DNA of 7,283 nt from Bacteroidales bacterium UBA5621 (lineage in GTDB: Bacteria; Bacteroidota; Bacteroidia; Bacteroidales; VadinHA17), in assembly GCA_002424525.1 (NCBI GenBank), contig DIKJ01000091.1:1193-8475 (forward strand), given 5' to 3'. Numbering within the stretch: the stretch's first letter is position 1; every line of letters starts with the position of its first letter. This document shows positions 1 to 6,550 of this stretch, one piece after another. The notes under the pieces were generated by a model that was given only the letters and a program-made list of their open reading frames with translations, did not search any database and was not told where the DNA came from. A program made the translations under genes and the position numbers.

Positions 1-405
1 GAAGGCGATTCGGAAGATATCCCGTTCCCGGATGAGAGTTTTGATGTGGTGATGGCGGGCTTCGGGATCAGGAATTTTTCCGATCCTTCAAAGGGCCTGA
101 GGGAAATGAAAAGGGTTTTGAGGCCCGGAGGCCTGGTTCTGATTCTTGAATTCTCGGTCCCTGAAAGCTTTCCGTTCAGGCAGGTTTATGGTTTTTATTT
201 TCGCAGGATCCTGCCCCTGGCAGGAAGGATTATCTCGAAAGACAGGATGGCCTACAGCTACCTCCCGGATTCGGTATCGGAATTTCCTTATGGCGGAGAG
301 TTTCTGGAAATGATGGAGTCTGCCGGCTTCCTGAGGACCGGGCAAAGGAAGCTTACCGGTGGTATTGCAACGGTGTATACAGGTTTCAAAGCGCAGACGC
401 AATAA
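1..405 (+). CDS. ubiE: Demethylmenaquinone / 2-methoxy-polyprenyl-benzoquinol methyltransferase UbiE/MenG, C-terminal part (5' end outside window)
   Basis: The reading frame is open from base 1 and ends at TAA 403-405, giving 134 residues. The family is usually about 230-250 residues, so roughly the first 100, including the glycine-rich SAM-binding motif I, lie upstream of the window. Visible family signatures are the opening GDSEDIPFPDESFD stretch (post-I motif), GFGIRNF at about residues 20-26, the REMKRVLRPGG segment at about 34-44, and the C-terminal GGIATVYTGFK. The enzyme transfers a methyl group from S-adenosylmethionine to the quinone ring in the last step of menaquinone synthesis. 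Because Bacteroidota use menaquinone, MenG activity is the likely role. porT follows at once, and the two often sit together in this phylum (from memory). No frameshift is visible. The family call is very safe; the menaquinone substrate is inferred from the lineage. Confidence 0.95.
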   Translation, partial: EGDSEDIPFPDESFDVVMAGFGIRNFSDPSKGLREMKRVLRPGGLVLILEFSVPESFPFRQVYGFYFRRILPLAGRIISKDRMAYSYLPDSVSEFPYGGEFLEMMESAGFLRTGQRKLTGGIATVYTGFKAQTQ

Positions 406-433
406 TTGTCGCTTAAACAAGTTTATTATTTTG
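406..433 (+). promoter_or_regulatory. Possible weak Bacteroidota promoter for porT
   Basis: TTG at 406-408, an 18-base spacer, then TATTTTG at 427-433 approximates the TTTG-N19-TAnnTTTG consensus, with one T missing from the -7 box. Transcription would begin near 440, leaving about 23 bases before the TTG start at 463. It lies right after the ubiE stop, so read-through from ubiE is equally possible. It is an imperfect match in AT-rich DNA. Confidence 0.3.
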
Positions 434-462
434 TAACAGAAAAAACTGATATTAAATCCGGG

Positions 463-1179
463 TTGAAACGAAGAAGAACCTATATAATAATCACAGGTTT
501 ATTACTCCTTTTCCAGTCAGGCGTATACTGCCAGAAACAGAAGCCTAAAAACGAATCATGGTACGACGACAAGCCGCTTCATTTCGGTTTCAGTCTCGGT
601 CTGAACACCATGGATTTCATGATCACGCCGTCAAAAGAGCATTACGAAGGTACCGGACTCTACCCTGAAGTCTCCATTCTTAATCCCGGAATAAATATCC
701 AGATAGTCTCTGACTACAGGCCGGCGAAGTATTTTGACATAAGATTCCTGCCCGGGGTCTCTTTCGGGCAGAGAAATATAAGGTATTACCAGGACTCAGT
801 TCTTGTAAACGAACAGCAAAGGCTCGAATCCTCCTTTCTCGAGTTTCCCCTGCTTCTGAAATTCAAGGGCGACAGGCTGAATAACGTGCGTCCTTATTTA
901 ATTGGCGGGTTCAATTTCCGGTACGACCTGGCAGGAAAGAAGGAGTATGACCAGGAGAAACCTGTCTATCTCAGGCTAAAAAGGCCCGATCTCTATTATG
1001 AACTTGGGGCAGGGCTCGATTTCTACCTTACATTCTTTAAACTTTCGGTAGAACTGAAAATGTCGACAGGCTTCCGGGATGTCCTTGTCAGGGATAATAG
1101 TGTTCCTTATCCCCAGTACGCGAATGCGATTGATAAATTGAACTCACGGATCTGGGTGCTGTCATTTCATTTTGAATAA
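463..1179 (+). CDS. porT: PorT-family outer membrane beta-barrel protein of the type IX secretion system
   Basis: PorT is an outer-membrane barrel needed for type IX secretion (T9SS), which exports gingipains, adhesins or gliding proteins in Bacteroidota. From TTG 463 the protein has 238 residues, normal for the family. It begins with a classic signal peptide: positive MKRRR, hydrophobic core at about residues 7-19, and probable cleavage just before the Q24-K-Q segment. The mature part starts with the family-typical KPLHFGFSLGLNTMDF and continues as alternating amphipathic strands. It includes SSFLEFPLLLKFKGDR and RPYLIGGFNFRYDL and ends in FHFE, with a terminal-strand aromatic pattern. The frame is open up to a TTG at 406, but the extra 19 residues would bury the signal peptide, so 463 is preferred. 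There is no Shine-Dalgarno, as is usual here. The 3' end overlaps the convergent methyltransferase gene by 13 bp. A generic PorT-like (OMP_b-brl) paralogue is the alternative, but the position after ubiE favours true PorT. Confidence 0.87.
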   Translation: MKRRRTYIIITGLLLLFQSGVYCQKQKPKNESWYDDKPLHFGFSLGLNTMDFMITPSKEHYEGTGLYPEVSILNPGINIQIVSDYRPAKYFDIRFLPGVSFGQRNIRYYQDSVLVNEQQRLESSFLEFPLLLKFKGDRLNNVRPYLIGGFNFRYDLAGKKEYDQEKPVYLRLKRPDLYYELGAGLDFYLTFFKLSVELKMSTGFRDVLVRDNSVPYPQYANAIDKLNSRIWVLSFHFE

Positions 1180-1943
1180 CCGCGCCGGGCAAACTCCGAA
1201 AAAACGATTGCAGCAGCCATACCCGCGTTCAGCGAGTCAATGCCGAATCTGGCCGTAGTGAATTTAGGTATTGAAAGCCTGGTTGTTACGTACTGCATAA
1301 GCTCGCCGGAGATGCCTCTCGATTCATTTCCCAGCAGGATTACTCCCGTATCTGTCAGACCGGTATCATAGACCGGTTCCCCTTCAGTGAGTGTTGCATA
1401 GACCGGCAATCCCTGTTTCCGGGCTTTTTCAAGGAAGACCTTCATATCGCCATAACGGACGGTGACATTCAGGAAAGCACCCATTGTAGCCTGTATGACC
1501 TTCGGATTATATAGATCAACGCATTCATTCGAACAGATAATTTCGCTGATTCCGAACCAGGCGGCTGCCCTGATTATAGTACCGAGATTTCCGGGATCCT
1601 GAATGAAGTCAAGTGCCGCGCACAACCCAACGGGCACAATATCGTGACCGGATTCAGCTTCAGGGACCGGTACCACTGCAATTGCATTATGGGGAGTCTT
1701 CAGGGTGCTTATCTTCGCGAGTTCGCGGAAGGTTACAGGAATGGTCTCATCCGCGCAGTCAGCCAGTCCGGCCGGTATTGAACCGATGAATTCAGGTTTG
1801 GCTATCAGGTATCTGACAGGCTTACCCGACATCAGGTATTCTCTTACCATCTTGTCTCCTTCAATGACAAACAGTTTTTCTATGTCTCTCACTTTCTTCC
1901 GCTGAAGGGACATAACAAACTGTATCCGGCTCCTGCTTATCAT
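1167..1943 (-). CDS. SpoU/TrmH-family RNA 2'-O-methyltransferase (SPOUT fold)
   Basis: This 258-residue protein methylates a ribose 2'-OH in rRNA or tRNA with SAM. The N-terminal part (about 13-95) fits the SpoU substrate-binding domain, with VIEGDKMVREYL at 26-37. The C-terminal SPOUT trefoil-knot domain (about 105-254) shows all three motifs. Motif 1 is DFIQDPGNLGTIIRAAAWFG (112-131), with N119 and catalytic R125. Motif 2 is LLGNESRGIS (203-212), containing the NE-S-RG core. Motif 3 is the SLNAGMAAAI stretch starting at S237. The exact target (23S rRNA position or tRNA) cannot be told from the sequence; RlmB-like or TsnR-like proteins share this layout. ATG 1941-1943 is chosen because upstream codons in this frame run across the promoter region and do not look like family sequence. 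It overlaps the porT end tail to tail and is divergent from the Omp85 gene. No SD is visible; the bases before the start are AT-rich. Confidence 0.9.
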   Translation of the reverse strand: MISRSRIQFVMSLQRKKVRDIEKLFVIEGDKMVREYLMSGKPVRYLIAKPEFIGSIPAGLADCADETIPVTFRELAKISTLKTPHNAIAVVPVPEAESGHDIVPVGLCAALDFIQDPGNLGTIIRAAAWFGISEIICSNECVDLYNPKVIQATMGAFLNVTVRYGDMKVFLEKARKQGLPVYATLTEGEPVYDTGLTDTGVILLGNESRGISGELMQYVTTRLSIPKFTTARFGIDSLNAGMAAAIVFSEFARRGYSK

Positions 1944-1985
1944 GGGCAGATCAATAATAATTTTTGCCTGTACGGCTACAGTGCG

Positions 1986-1993
1986 CAAAGTTA
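1986..1993 (-). promoter_or_regulatory. -7 box (TAACTTTG) for the RNA methyltransferase gene
   Basis: Read on the minus strand, the bases are TAACTTTG, an exact TAnnTTTG match to the Bacteroidota primary sigma -7 element. Transcription would start near 1980, leaving about 37 bases before ATG 1943. A TTTG -33 box at the expected distance is not visible, so support rests on the -7 box and its position. Confidence 0.5.
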
Positions 1994-2009
1994 GGCGAAT
2001 TTTTATTGA

Positions 2010-2017
2010 TATATTTG
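2010..2017 (+). promoter_or_regulatory. -7 box (TATATTTG) for the Omp85 lipoprotein gene
   Basis: TATATTTG is an exact TAnnTTTG match. The predicted start of transcription is near 2023, only about 9 bases before ATG 2032. That very short leader is acceptable where translation does not depend on Shine-Dalgarno pairing. No clear TTTG lies 19-20 bases upstream; GTTAG at 1990-1994 is the nearest candidate and its spacing is too short. The box on the other strand at 1986-1993 is only 16 bases away, so two polymerases could not occupy both at once. Confidence 0.5.
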
Positions 2018-2031
2018 CTTTGCAATTACAG

Positions 2032-4395
2032 ATGCATGTTTTGATCAGATTCATACCACATAAAAAAACATCCTTAAGCGGCAGGGAGCTGATGCTGATC
2101 GTTTCTCTTTTTCTGGTCTGCTCCTGCAATCCGACAAAATATATTCCTGAAGGAGAAACGCTTCTTGCCGGAAATCATGTCAATATAACCAACGATGGCA
2201 TTAATAAAACTGACATCGTGCCATATATCAGGCAGAAGCCCAATAAAAAGATCTTCGGGGCGAGGTTTCACCTCGGTCTTTATAACCTGTCGGACATTGA
2301 GAAACAGAAATGGCCACACGGCTGGTTAAGGGAGATAGGGGAGGAGCCTGTTATTTATGATGCCTATGCAAAAGAAAAGAGCAAGGAAAATATTATGTCA
2401 TACATAGCATCCAGGGGGCATTTCGACAGCAAGGTCAGCGATACCGTTGAAACGGCAAAAAGAAAGTCGGATGTTTATTACAATATAGAACTCCGACCTC
2501 CATATACTATCCGAAACCTCTTCTATGAGATTGAAGATACTACCATCCGGAAACTTTTCTATTTTGATTCAGTTAACTGCATGATAGAAAGGGGAAAGCC
2601 CTACGATGTAGAAGTTCTTTCAGCTGAACGCCTGAGATTTGAGAGGTTTATAAGGGACAGGGGCTTTTACAGCTTTTCAGGAGAGCATATTTATTTCGAT
2701 ATCGACAGTACTATCGGCAACAGGCAGGTAAATATTAATTACGGGATAAAGAATTTCACGATTATGGATGCATCCAACAGGGTTGCACTTATTCCTCATC
2801 CGATGTACAGGGTGAAGGATGTTTACATTTATCCCGACTTTGTTCCCAGGGAGGCGCTCGAGCGGGGAGAAGAATATTTCGCGAGCCTCGATACAATTAA
2901 TTACCAGGGCTATTATTTTATTTCAGCAAGCGACAAGCCTGAAATTAAATATGATCTTATTATTCAGTCCCTTTACATAAGGCCCGGCTCGATATTCAAC
3001 GTTACCAACACCGAACAGTCGCAGTCGCATCTGCTGGCACTTAAAACATTCCGGCTCGTAAATATTTTCTACGATGAACAGAATGAGACCGGACCCTACG
3101 GACCGGAGGTGAAGAGCCTGAACTGCAACATCAGGCTCACTCTTCTTAATCAGCAGTCGTTCCGTGTCGAGGTCGAGGGTACACATTCGGAGGGAAACCT
3201 TGGAGGCGCCGTCAACCTTGTTTATCTTCACAAGAATCTCTTTCGTGGCGCTGAGCAGTTTAATATGAAGCTTTTAGGAGCATATGAGAACCTTTCGCAG
3301 AAGGATAAGGACACGGAGAAGGTGAAGCGGAATACAATGGAGTATGGTCTTGAGACAAGTCTCCAGTTTCCTAAATTCCTCCTGCCGTTCCTTAAGAAGG
3401 AGGATTTCATACGGAAATACAACCCCACAACAAAGGTTCTTGCTGCATTCAATTACCGGGACATGCCTTTTTACACAAGATGGATGGCTAATGCAACGTT
3501 CGGATATATCTGGAATGCACGCAATTATCAGACCCATATTGTGAATCCGCTGCAGGTGAACGCTGTAAGACTGTTATCAATCGATTCCGTTTTTTACCAG
3601 GAACGGATTGCTCAATCTCCCTACCTTGTAAACAGTTACATAAGTGTTATGATCATTGGAGGTAACTATTCGTTTATTTTCAGCAATCAAAAGATTCAAA
3701 GATCGAGATACTGGTTCTTAAGAATAAACGCCGAAGCGGCAGGCAATCTGCTTGCTCTGGCAGGTAATCTGACAGGTGCGACAAAAACCCAGGGCAGCTA
3801 CAATATTCTCAAGCAGCCGTTTGCTCAATATATCAGAACAGACATTGACCTGAGATACAATCTCATCCTTAATGATGCAAGCTCAATGGTTTACCGGGGA
3901 TTTTTCGGTGCCGGAATCCCCTATGGCAATTCGAGGGCAATACCCTTTGAAAAGCAATATTTCAGCGGAGGCGCCAACGGCATCAGAGCCTGGCAGGTCA
4001 GATCGCTGGGCCCCGGTACCTATAACCCCGGTGACACTAAGTTTCTAAATCAGACAGCAGATATTAAGATTGAAGCCAATGCTGAATACAGGTTCAAACT
4101 TTTCTGGATACTTGAAGGAGCACTATTTCTTGATGCAGGTAACATCTGGAACCTTAAATCTGATGATACAAGACCCGGATCGCAGTTCAGCCTTAAGGGA
4201 TTGTACAACGACATCGCCATAGGAACAGGGACAGGATTCAGGTTCGATCTCAGTTTTGTCATTGCACGTCTCGACTTTGGAATGAAGCTCAGGAATCCTG
4301 CTGAAACGGAGGGCTCGAAATGGATACTTCTGAACAGAAACTATGATATCAGGAGAGATTTTACCCTGGTTGTTGCAATAGGTTATCCATTCTGA
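2032..4395 (+). CDS. Lipidated Omp85-family outer membrane protein, TamL-like (BamA/TamA family)
   Basis: This 787-residue protein resembles TamL, the lipid-anchored TamA counterpart of Bacteroidota, thought to act with TamB in building the outer membrane or moving lipid to it. From ATG 2032 there is a positive n-region, a hydrophobic core (about 21-30) and a lipobox-like V-C-S-C with probable acylated Cys32. The next ~340 residues are periplasmic POTRA-like repeats (for example ERLRFERFIRDRGFYSF, then YRVKDVYIYPDF from about 258, and SHLLALKTFRLVNIFYDE at about 332). The remainder is an Omp85 barrel. FSGGANGIRAWQVRSLGPG from residue 644 is the L6 motif, with IRAW in place of the usual VRGY/F. 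The protein ends GYPF, a terminal Phe typical of the beta-signal. The frame stays open back to ATG 1942, but that start lies upstream of the -7 box. ATG 2092 would truncate the signal peptide. No tamB gene follows, so the TamL assignment over another lipidated Omp85 paralogue is an inference. Confidence 0.85.
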   Translation: MHVLIRFIPHKKTSLSGRELMLIVSLFLVCSCNPTKYIPEGETLLAGNHVNITNDGINKTDIVPYIRQKPNKKIFGARFHLGLYNLSDIEKQKWPHGWLREIGEEPVIYDAYAKEKSKENIMSYIASRGHFDSKVSDTVETAKRKSDVYYNIELRPPYTIRNLFYEIEDTTIRKLFYFDSVNCMIERGKPYDVEVLSAERLRFERFIRDRGFYSFSGEHIYFDIDSTIGNRQVNINYGIKNFTIMDASNRVALIPHPMYRVKDVYIYPDFVPREALERGEEYFASLDTINYQGYYFISASDKPEIKYDLIIQSLYIRPGSIFNVTNTEQSQSHLLALKTFRLVNIFYDEQNETGPYGPEVKSLNCNIRLTLLNQQSFRVEVEGTHSEGNLGGAVNLVYLHKNLFRGAEQFNMKLLGAYENLSQKDKDTEKVKRNTMEYGLETSLQFPKFLLPFLKKEDFIRKYNPTTKVLAAFNYRDMPFYTRWMANATFGYIWNARNYQTHIVNPLQVNAVRLLSIDSVFYQERIAQSPYLVNSYISVMIIGGNYSFIFSNQKIQRSRYWFLRINAEAAGNLLALAGNLTGATKTQGSYNILKQPFAQYIRTDIDLRYNLILNDASSMVYRGFFGAGIPYGNSRAIPFEKQYFSGGANGIRAWQVRSLGPGTYNPGDTKFLNQTADIKIEANAEYRFKLFWILEGALFLDAGNIWNLKSDDTRPGSQFSLKGLYNDIAIGTGTGFRFDLSFVIARLDFGMKLRNPAETEGSKWILLNRNYDIRRDFTLVVAIGYPF

Positions 4396-4451
4396 TCTCC
4401 CGGGAAAACTGCTATATCTGTTTTTTATTTCATTTTCTCTGACAGATTGCT

Positions 4452-4458
4452 TATCTTG
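4452..4458 (+). promoter_or_regulatory. Possible -7 box for the helix-hairpin-helix gene
   Basis: TATCTTG resembles TAnnTTTG with one T missing. It sits 28 bases before ATG 4487 in the 91-bp gap after the Omp85 gene, so a transcript would have a leader of about 20 bases. There is no TTTG at the expected -33 distance. It is weak and is recorded because no other promoter candidate is seen in the gap. Confidence 0.3.
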
Positions 4459-4486
4459 CAGTCAGTCTCAATGCATAATTATCGGA

Positions 4487-5137
4487 ATGAGTTTACTCTG
4501 GGATCAGGTAAGGAACTGGTTCGGTTTTACCCGCCGGGAGAGAAGAGCGACATTTATTCTGCTGGTTCTGATAACTGTCATTATCAGTCTCAGGTATATT
4601 ATCCCTGACAGATCCATTGCTGTCGAAATTGCGCTGGCAGAAGTCAGACAGGCACCTTCCGGAACCGAAACTGCACCTGATACCCGCAAGGAAATTGTAC
4701 CGGCTGCGAGGAGCAGGGCCGGTGTCCAGAGAATAACCCTGATAGATATTAACCGTTGCGATTCAGCTTCACTGGAGGCACTTCCGGGTATCGGCCCGGT
4801 TCTGTCAGCACGTATCATAAGATACAGGAATCTTCTTGGAGGGTATGCCAGGGTGAGCCAGTTAAGGGAGGTTTATGGCCTGCCGGAGGAGACCTTTTTA
4901 ATGATTGAGAAAAGATTGTTTGCCGACAGCCTTGCAGTAAGGAGGATTGATATTAACAAGGCTCAGTACAGGGACCTGATCCGGCTGCCTTATCTCGAAA
5001 AGTCCGAAGTTGCCGGTATCCTTAAATTCAGGGAGCTTGAAGGAAGGATAGCATCGATGAGCGATCTTACCGTCAATAAGCTTATACCTCCTGAAAAGGT
5101 CGCCAGATTATCACCCTATATCGAATTCGGGGAATAA
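4487..5137 (+). CDS. Membrane-anchored helix-hairpin-helix protein (ComEA-like)
   Basis: This is a 216-residue protein with a short cytoplasmic N-terminus rich in Arg (TRRERRAT, 15-22), one membrane helix at about 22-38, and a variable linker rich in Ala, Pro and Thr (about 50-80). Two helix-hairpin-helix units follow. Unit 1 (about 84-146) contains the canonical hairpin LPGIGPVLSARII at 99-111 and DINRCDSASLEAL before it. Unit 2 (about 152-213) begins IDINKAQYRDLIRLP, but its hairpin reads LPYLEKSEVAGIL (167-179) and lacks the Gly-x-Gly turn. HhH units bind DNA backbone, and ComEA-type proteins hold incoming DNA outside the inner membrane during natural transformation. The topology, with the HhH part outside, fits that role. 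No comEC or other competence gene is near, so competence is not shown; many Bacteroidota carry this protein with no known role. ATG 4487 has no SD and places the membrane helix at the usual distance. Confidence 0.85.
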   Translation: MSLLWDQVRNWFGFTRRERRATFILLVLITVIISLRYIIPDRSIAVEIALAEVRQAPSGTETAPDTRKEIVPAARSRAGVQRITLIDINRCDSASLEALPGIGPVLSARIIRYRNLLGGYARVSQLREVYGLPEETFLMIEKRLFADSLAVRRIDINKAQYRDLIRLPYLEKSEVAGILKFRELEGRIASMSDLTVNKLIPPEKVARLSPYIEFGE

Positions 5138-5390
5138 AGCACGTCCTGTCCTTTGGTCCGTACAGGCAAAAATTTGCATAAAGAGAATTCCGTGCGGATT
5201 TTGACTTTATTTTTTGGAAGTCACGGAAGAAAGCACTATTTTTAGTAGAAATATGTGACCTTTTCAGCAATGTCAGGAGAGACAATCATTTATAAAAACA
5301 GATTAGCATGAATAAATTTAATCCTTAGAGCTTTGAAAATATTTTTAATTTTTCTATCTTTGCGCCTCGTTTAAAAACAGAATTTCAGAT
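5138..5390. other. 253-bp non-coding spacer with a nested inverted repeat
   Basis: This is the longest gene-free stretch in the window. No reading frame here looks like protein. GTCAC 5220-5224 pairs with GTGAC 5255-5259, and inside that ACTA 5235-5238 pairs with TAGT 5243-5246 around a TTTT loop. A small CCTGT/ACAGG pair (5145-5149 and 5162-5166) lies just after the upstream stop codon. CTTTT follows the larger repeat, so it could act as a weak terminator for the upstream gene, but the stems are short. The rpsU promoter occupies 5332-5362. A small RNA cannot be excluded, but I see no second promoter to support one. Confidence 0.4.
5332..5362 (+). promoter_or_regulatory. Consensus Bacteroidota promoter of the rpsU operon
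   Basis: TTTG at 5332-5335, a spacer of exactly 19 bases, then TATCTTTG at 5355-5362 is a full match to the TTTG-N19-TAnnTTTG consensus of the primary sigma factor in this phylum. Transcription would start near 5369, leaving about 22 bases of A-rich leader without a Shine-Dalgarno before ATG 5391. The strength fits a ribosomal protein gene. It probably serves rpsU, xer and hpf together. Confidence 0.85.
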
Positions 5391-5582
5391 ATGATAATTG
5401 TACAGATTAAAGAAGGCGAAAACATTGAAAGGGCTTTAAAGAAGTTCAAAAGAAAATTTGAAAAGACAGGTGTGATCCGTGAGCTCAGGTCGCGCCAGGC
5501 TTTTATTAAGCCTTCAGTACGCCGGAGGGAAGAGATCAAGAAGGCTATGTACGTGCAAAAGATGCAGGCCAGCGAAGAGTGA
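5391..5582 (+). CDS. rpsU: 30S ribosomal protein bS21
   Basis: bS21 is a small, very basic protein of the 30S platform near the 3' end of 16S rRNA. The 63-residue product starts MIIVQIKEGENIERALKKFKR, the standard family opening, and continues with the Arg-rich helices (RELRSRQAFIKPSVRRREEIKKA), ending MQASEE. Length matches the family. In Bacteroidota, structural work on Flavobacterium johnsoniae ribosomes showed bS21 helping to sequester the anti-Shine-Dalgarno tail, which explains the near absence of SD sequences in the phylum. In that lineage rpsU itself was reported to be regulated by an SD-dependent feedback. Here the leader shows no SD, so that particular control is not evident. It is first in a likely operon, with 51 bp before the recombinase gene. 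Confidence 0.97.
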   Translation: MIIVQIKEGENIERALKKFKRKFEKTGVIRELRSRQAFIKPSVRRREEIKKAMYVQKMQASEE

Positions 5583-5633
5583 TGCGCCCGGCCGTATCGT
5601 TAATTAAAATTTTAACATATAAGGGGTTCCTTT

Positions 5634-6521
5634 ATGGATTATAAGGAATCGTTCCTGCGATATCTGCAGACAGAAAAGCGGTACTCGCCGCATACTGTCA
5701 GATCTTACCTAAACGATTTGACCATGTTTTTTTCATACCTGGTTTCGGAGGATATGGAGTCTGATCCGGCTGTTATAAATTCCCAGGATATCAGGTCATG
5801 GATAGTGAGCATGATGGATAACGGATATTCGCCGGCAAGTGTGCACAGGAAGATCTCATGCCTGAGGGCATTTTTCAGGTACCTCCGGAAAGAGGGGATA
5901 GTTGTCAGTGACCCGCTTGAGAAGGTTGTTCTTCCCAAAAGGAAGAAGAGACTGCCCGTCTTCGTGGGGGAGGAAGCTCTTGACAAACTGCTCGATGAGT
6001 ATGAATTCGGGAATGAGTATGAAGGTATTCTCAATAAAACCATTATAGAAATGCTCTATGTAACCGGAATGAGGAGGTCGGAACTGACCGGGCTGAAGGA
6101 GAGCGACGTTGATCTTGCCGGAGCTGAGGTAAAGGTAACAGGCAAAAGGAACAAACAGCGCATTATCCCTATTGTCAGACCCTTCATTGCCCGGCTTGAG
6201 GAATATATCAGGACAAGAAACAGTAAGGGGGCTGTTAATGAGGGAGAATGGTTTTTTATTACCGGAAGGGGAAACAAGTTATACGATAAATATGTTTATA
6301 ATATAGTGAAGAACTATCTTGCAATGGTTACAACAATCGAGAAGAAGAGCCCGCATATTTTAAGGCACACTTTCGCCACTCACATGCTTAACCGTGGCGC
6401 TGACCTGAATTCCATCAAGGAGTTCCTCGGTCATGCGAATCTGTCAGCAACACAAGTATATACGCACAATACTTTTGAAAAACTCAGAAAAATATATCAA
6501 CAGGCTCATCCGAGGGCTTAA
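5634..6521 (+). CDS. xerC: Xer-type tyrosine recombinase (XerC/XerD-like)
   Basis: The Xer pair resolves chromosome dimers at the dif site at cell division. The 295-residue protein is the standard Xer size, unlike longer phage or transposon integrases. The N-terminal SAM-like core-binding domain spans about 1-90 (SPHTVRSYLNDLTMFFSYL at 18-36). The C-terminal catalytic domain spans about 105-285 and keeps all catalytic residues: R147 in TGMRRSEL, K171 in VTGKRNKQR, H241 and R244 in HILRH, H267 in LGHANLSATQVYTH, and nucleophile Y276. It is therefore predicted to be active. Choosing XerC over XerD is not secure from sequence alone; the symbol follows the usual naming in this lineage. A housekeeping role is supported by its place between two ribosome genes and the absence of attachment sites or cargo. 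AAGGGG at 5621-5626, 7 bases before ATG 5634, is a weak SD-like element. Confidence 0.9.
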   Translation: MDYKESFLRYLQTEKRYSPHTVRSYLNDLTMFFSYLVSEDMESDPAVINSQDIRSWIVSMMDNGYSPASVHRKISCLRAFFRYLRKEGIVVSDPLEKVVLPKRKKRLPVFVGEEALDKLLDEYEFGNEYEGILNKTIIEMLYVTGMRRSELTGLKESDVDLAGAEVKVTGKRNKQRIIPIVRPFIARLEEYIRTRNSKGAVNEGEWFFITGRGNKLYDKYVYNIVKNYLAMVTTIEKKSPHILRHTFATHMLNRGADLNSIKEFLGHANLSATQVYTHNTFEKLRKIYQQAHPRA

Positions 6522-6537
6522 TAATTAATCAAATAAC

Positions 6538-6544
6538 AGGAGGT
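6538..6544 (+). promoter_or_regulatory. Perfect Shine-Dalgarno sequence of hpf
   Basis: AGGAGGT lies 6 bases before ATG 6551 and is fully complementary to the 16S rRNA anti-SD core ACCTCCT. The spacing is optimal. It fixes the hpf start and is unusual here, since rpsU, porT, the methyltransferase, the Omp85 gene and the HhH gene have no such element. Confidence 0.85.
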
Positions 6545-6550
6545 ACTACT

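Noticed and set aside
406..462. porT start at TTG 406
   Set aside because: It adds 19 residues in front of a complete signal peptide, directly abuts the ubiE stop and overlaps a possible promoter.
1942..2031. Longer N-terminus for the Omp85 gene from ATG 1942
   Set aside because: This start lies upstream of the exact TATATTTG box, would put 30 extra residues before the signal peptide, and shares its CATG with the methyltransferase start on the other strand.
1944..2129. Longer N-terminus for the methyltransferase, starting at 2129
   Set aside because: The added 62 residues run through the divergent promoter and the Omp85 signal-peptide codons and do not look like SpoU family sequence.
4396..4440. 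Terminator after the Omp85 gene (TCCCGGGA followed by a T run)
   Set aside because: The palindrome has no room for a loop, and no stem lies directly before the T run.
5599..5616. AT-rich inverted repeat before xer (TTAAAATTTTAA at 5604-5615)
   Set aside because: A/T-only palindromes are common by chance in such leaders, and it resembles neither a dif site nor a known operator.
5634..6521. Integrase of a mobile element next to tRNA genes
   Set aside because: Length, motifs and place between rpsU and hpf fit a housekeeping Xer. No direct repeat of a tRNA 3' end, cargo or excisionase is visible.
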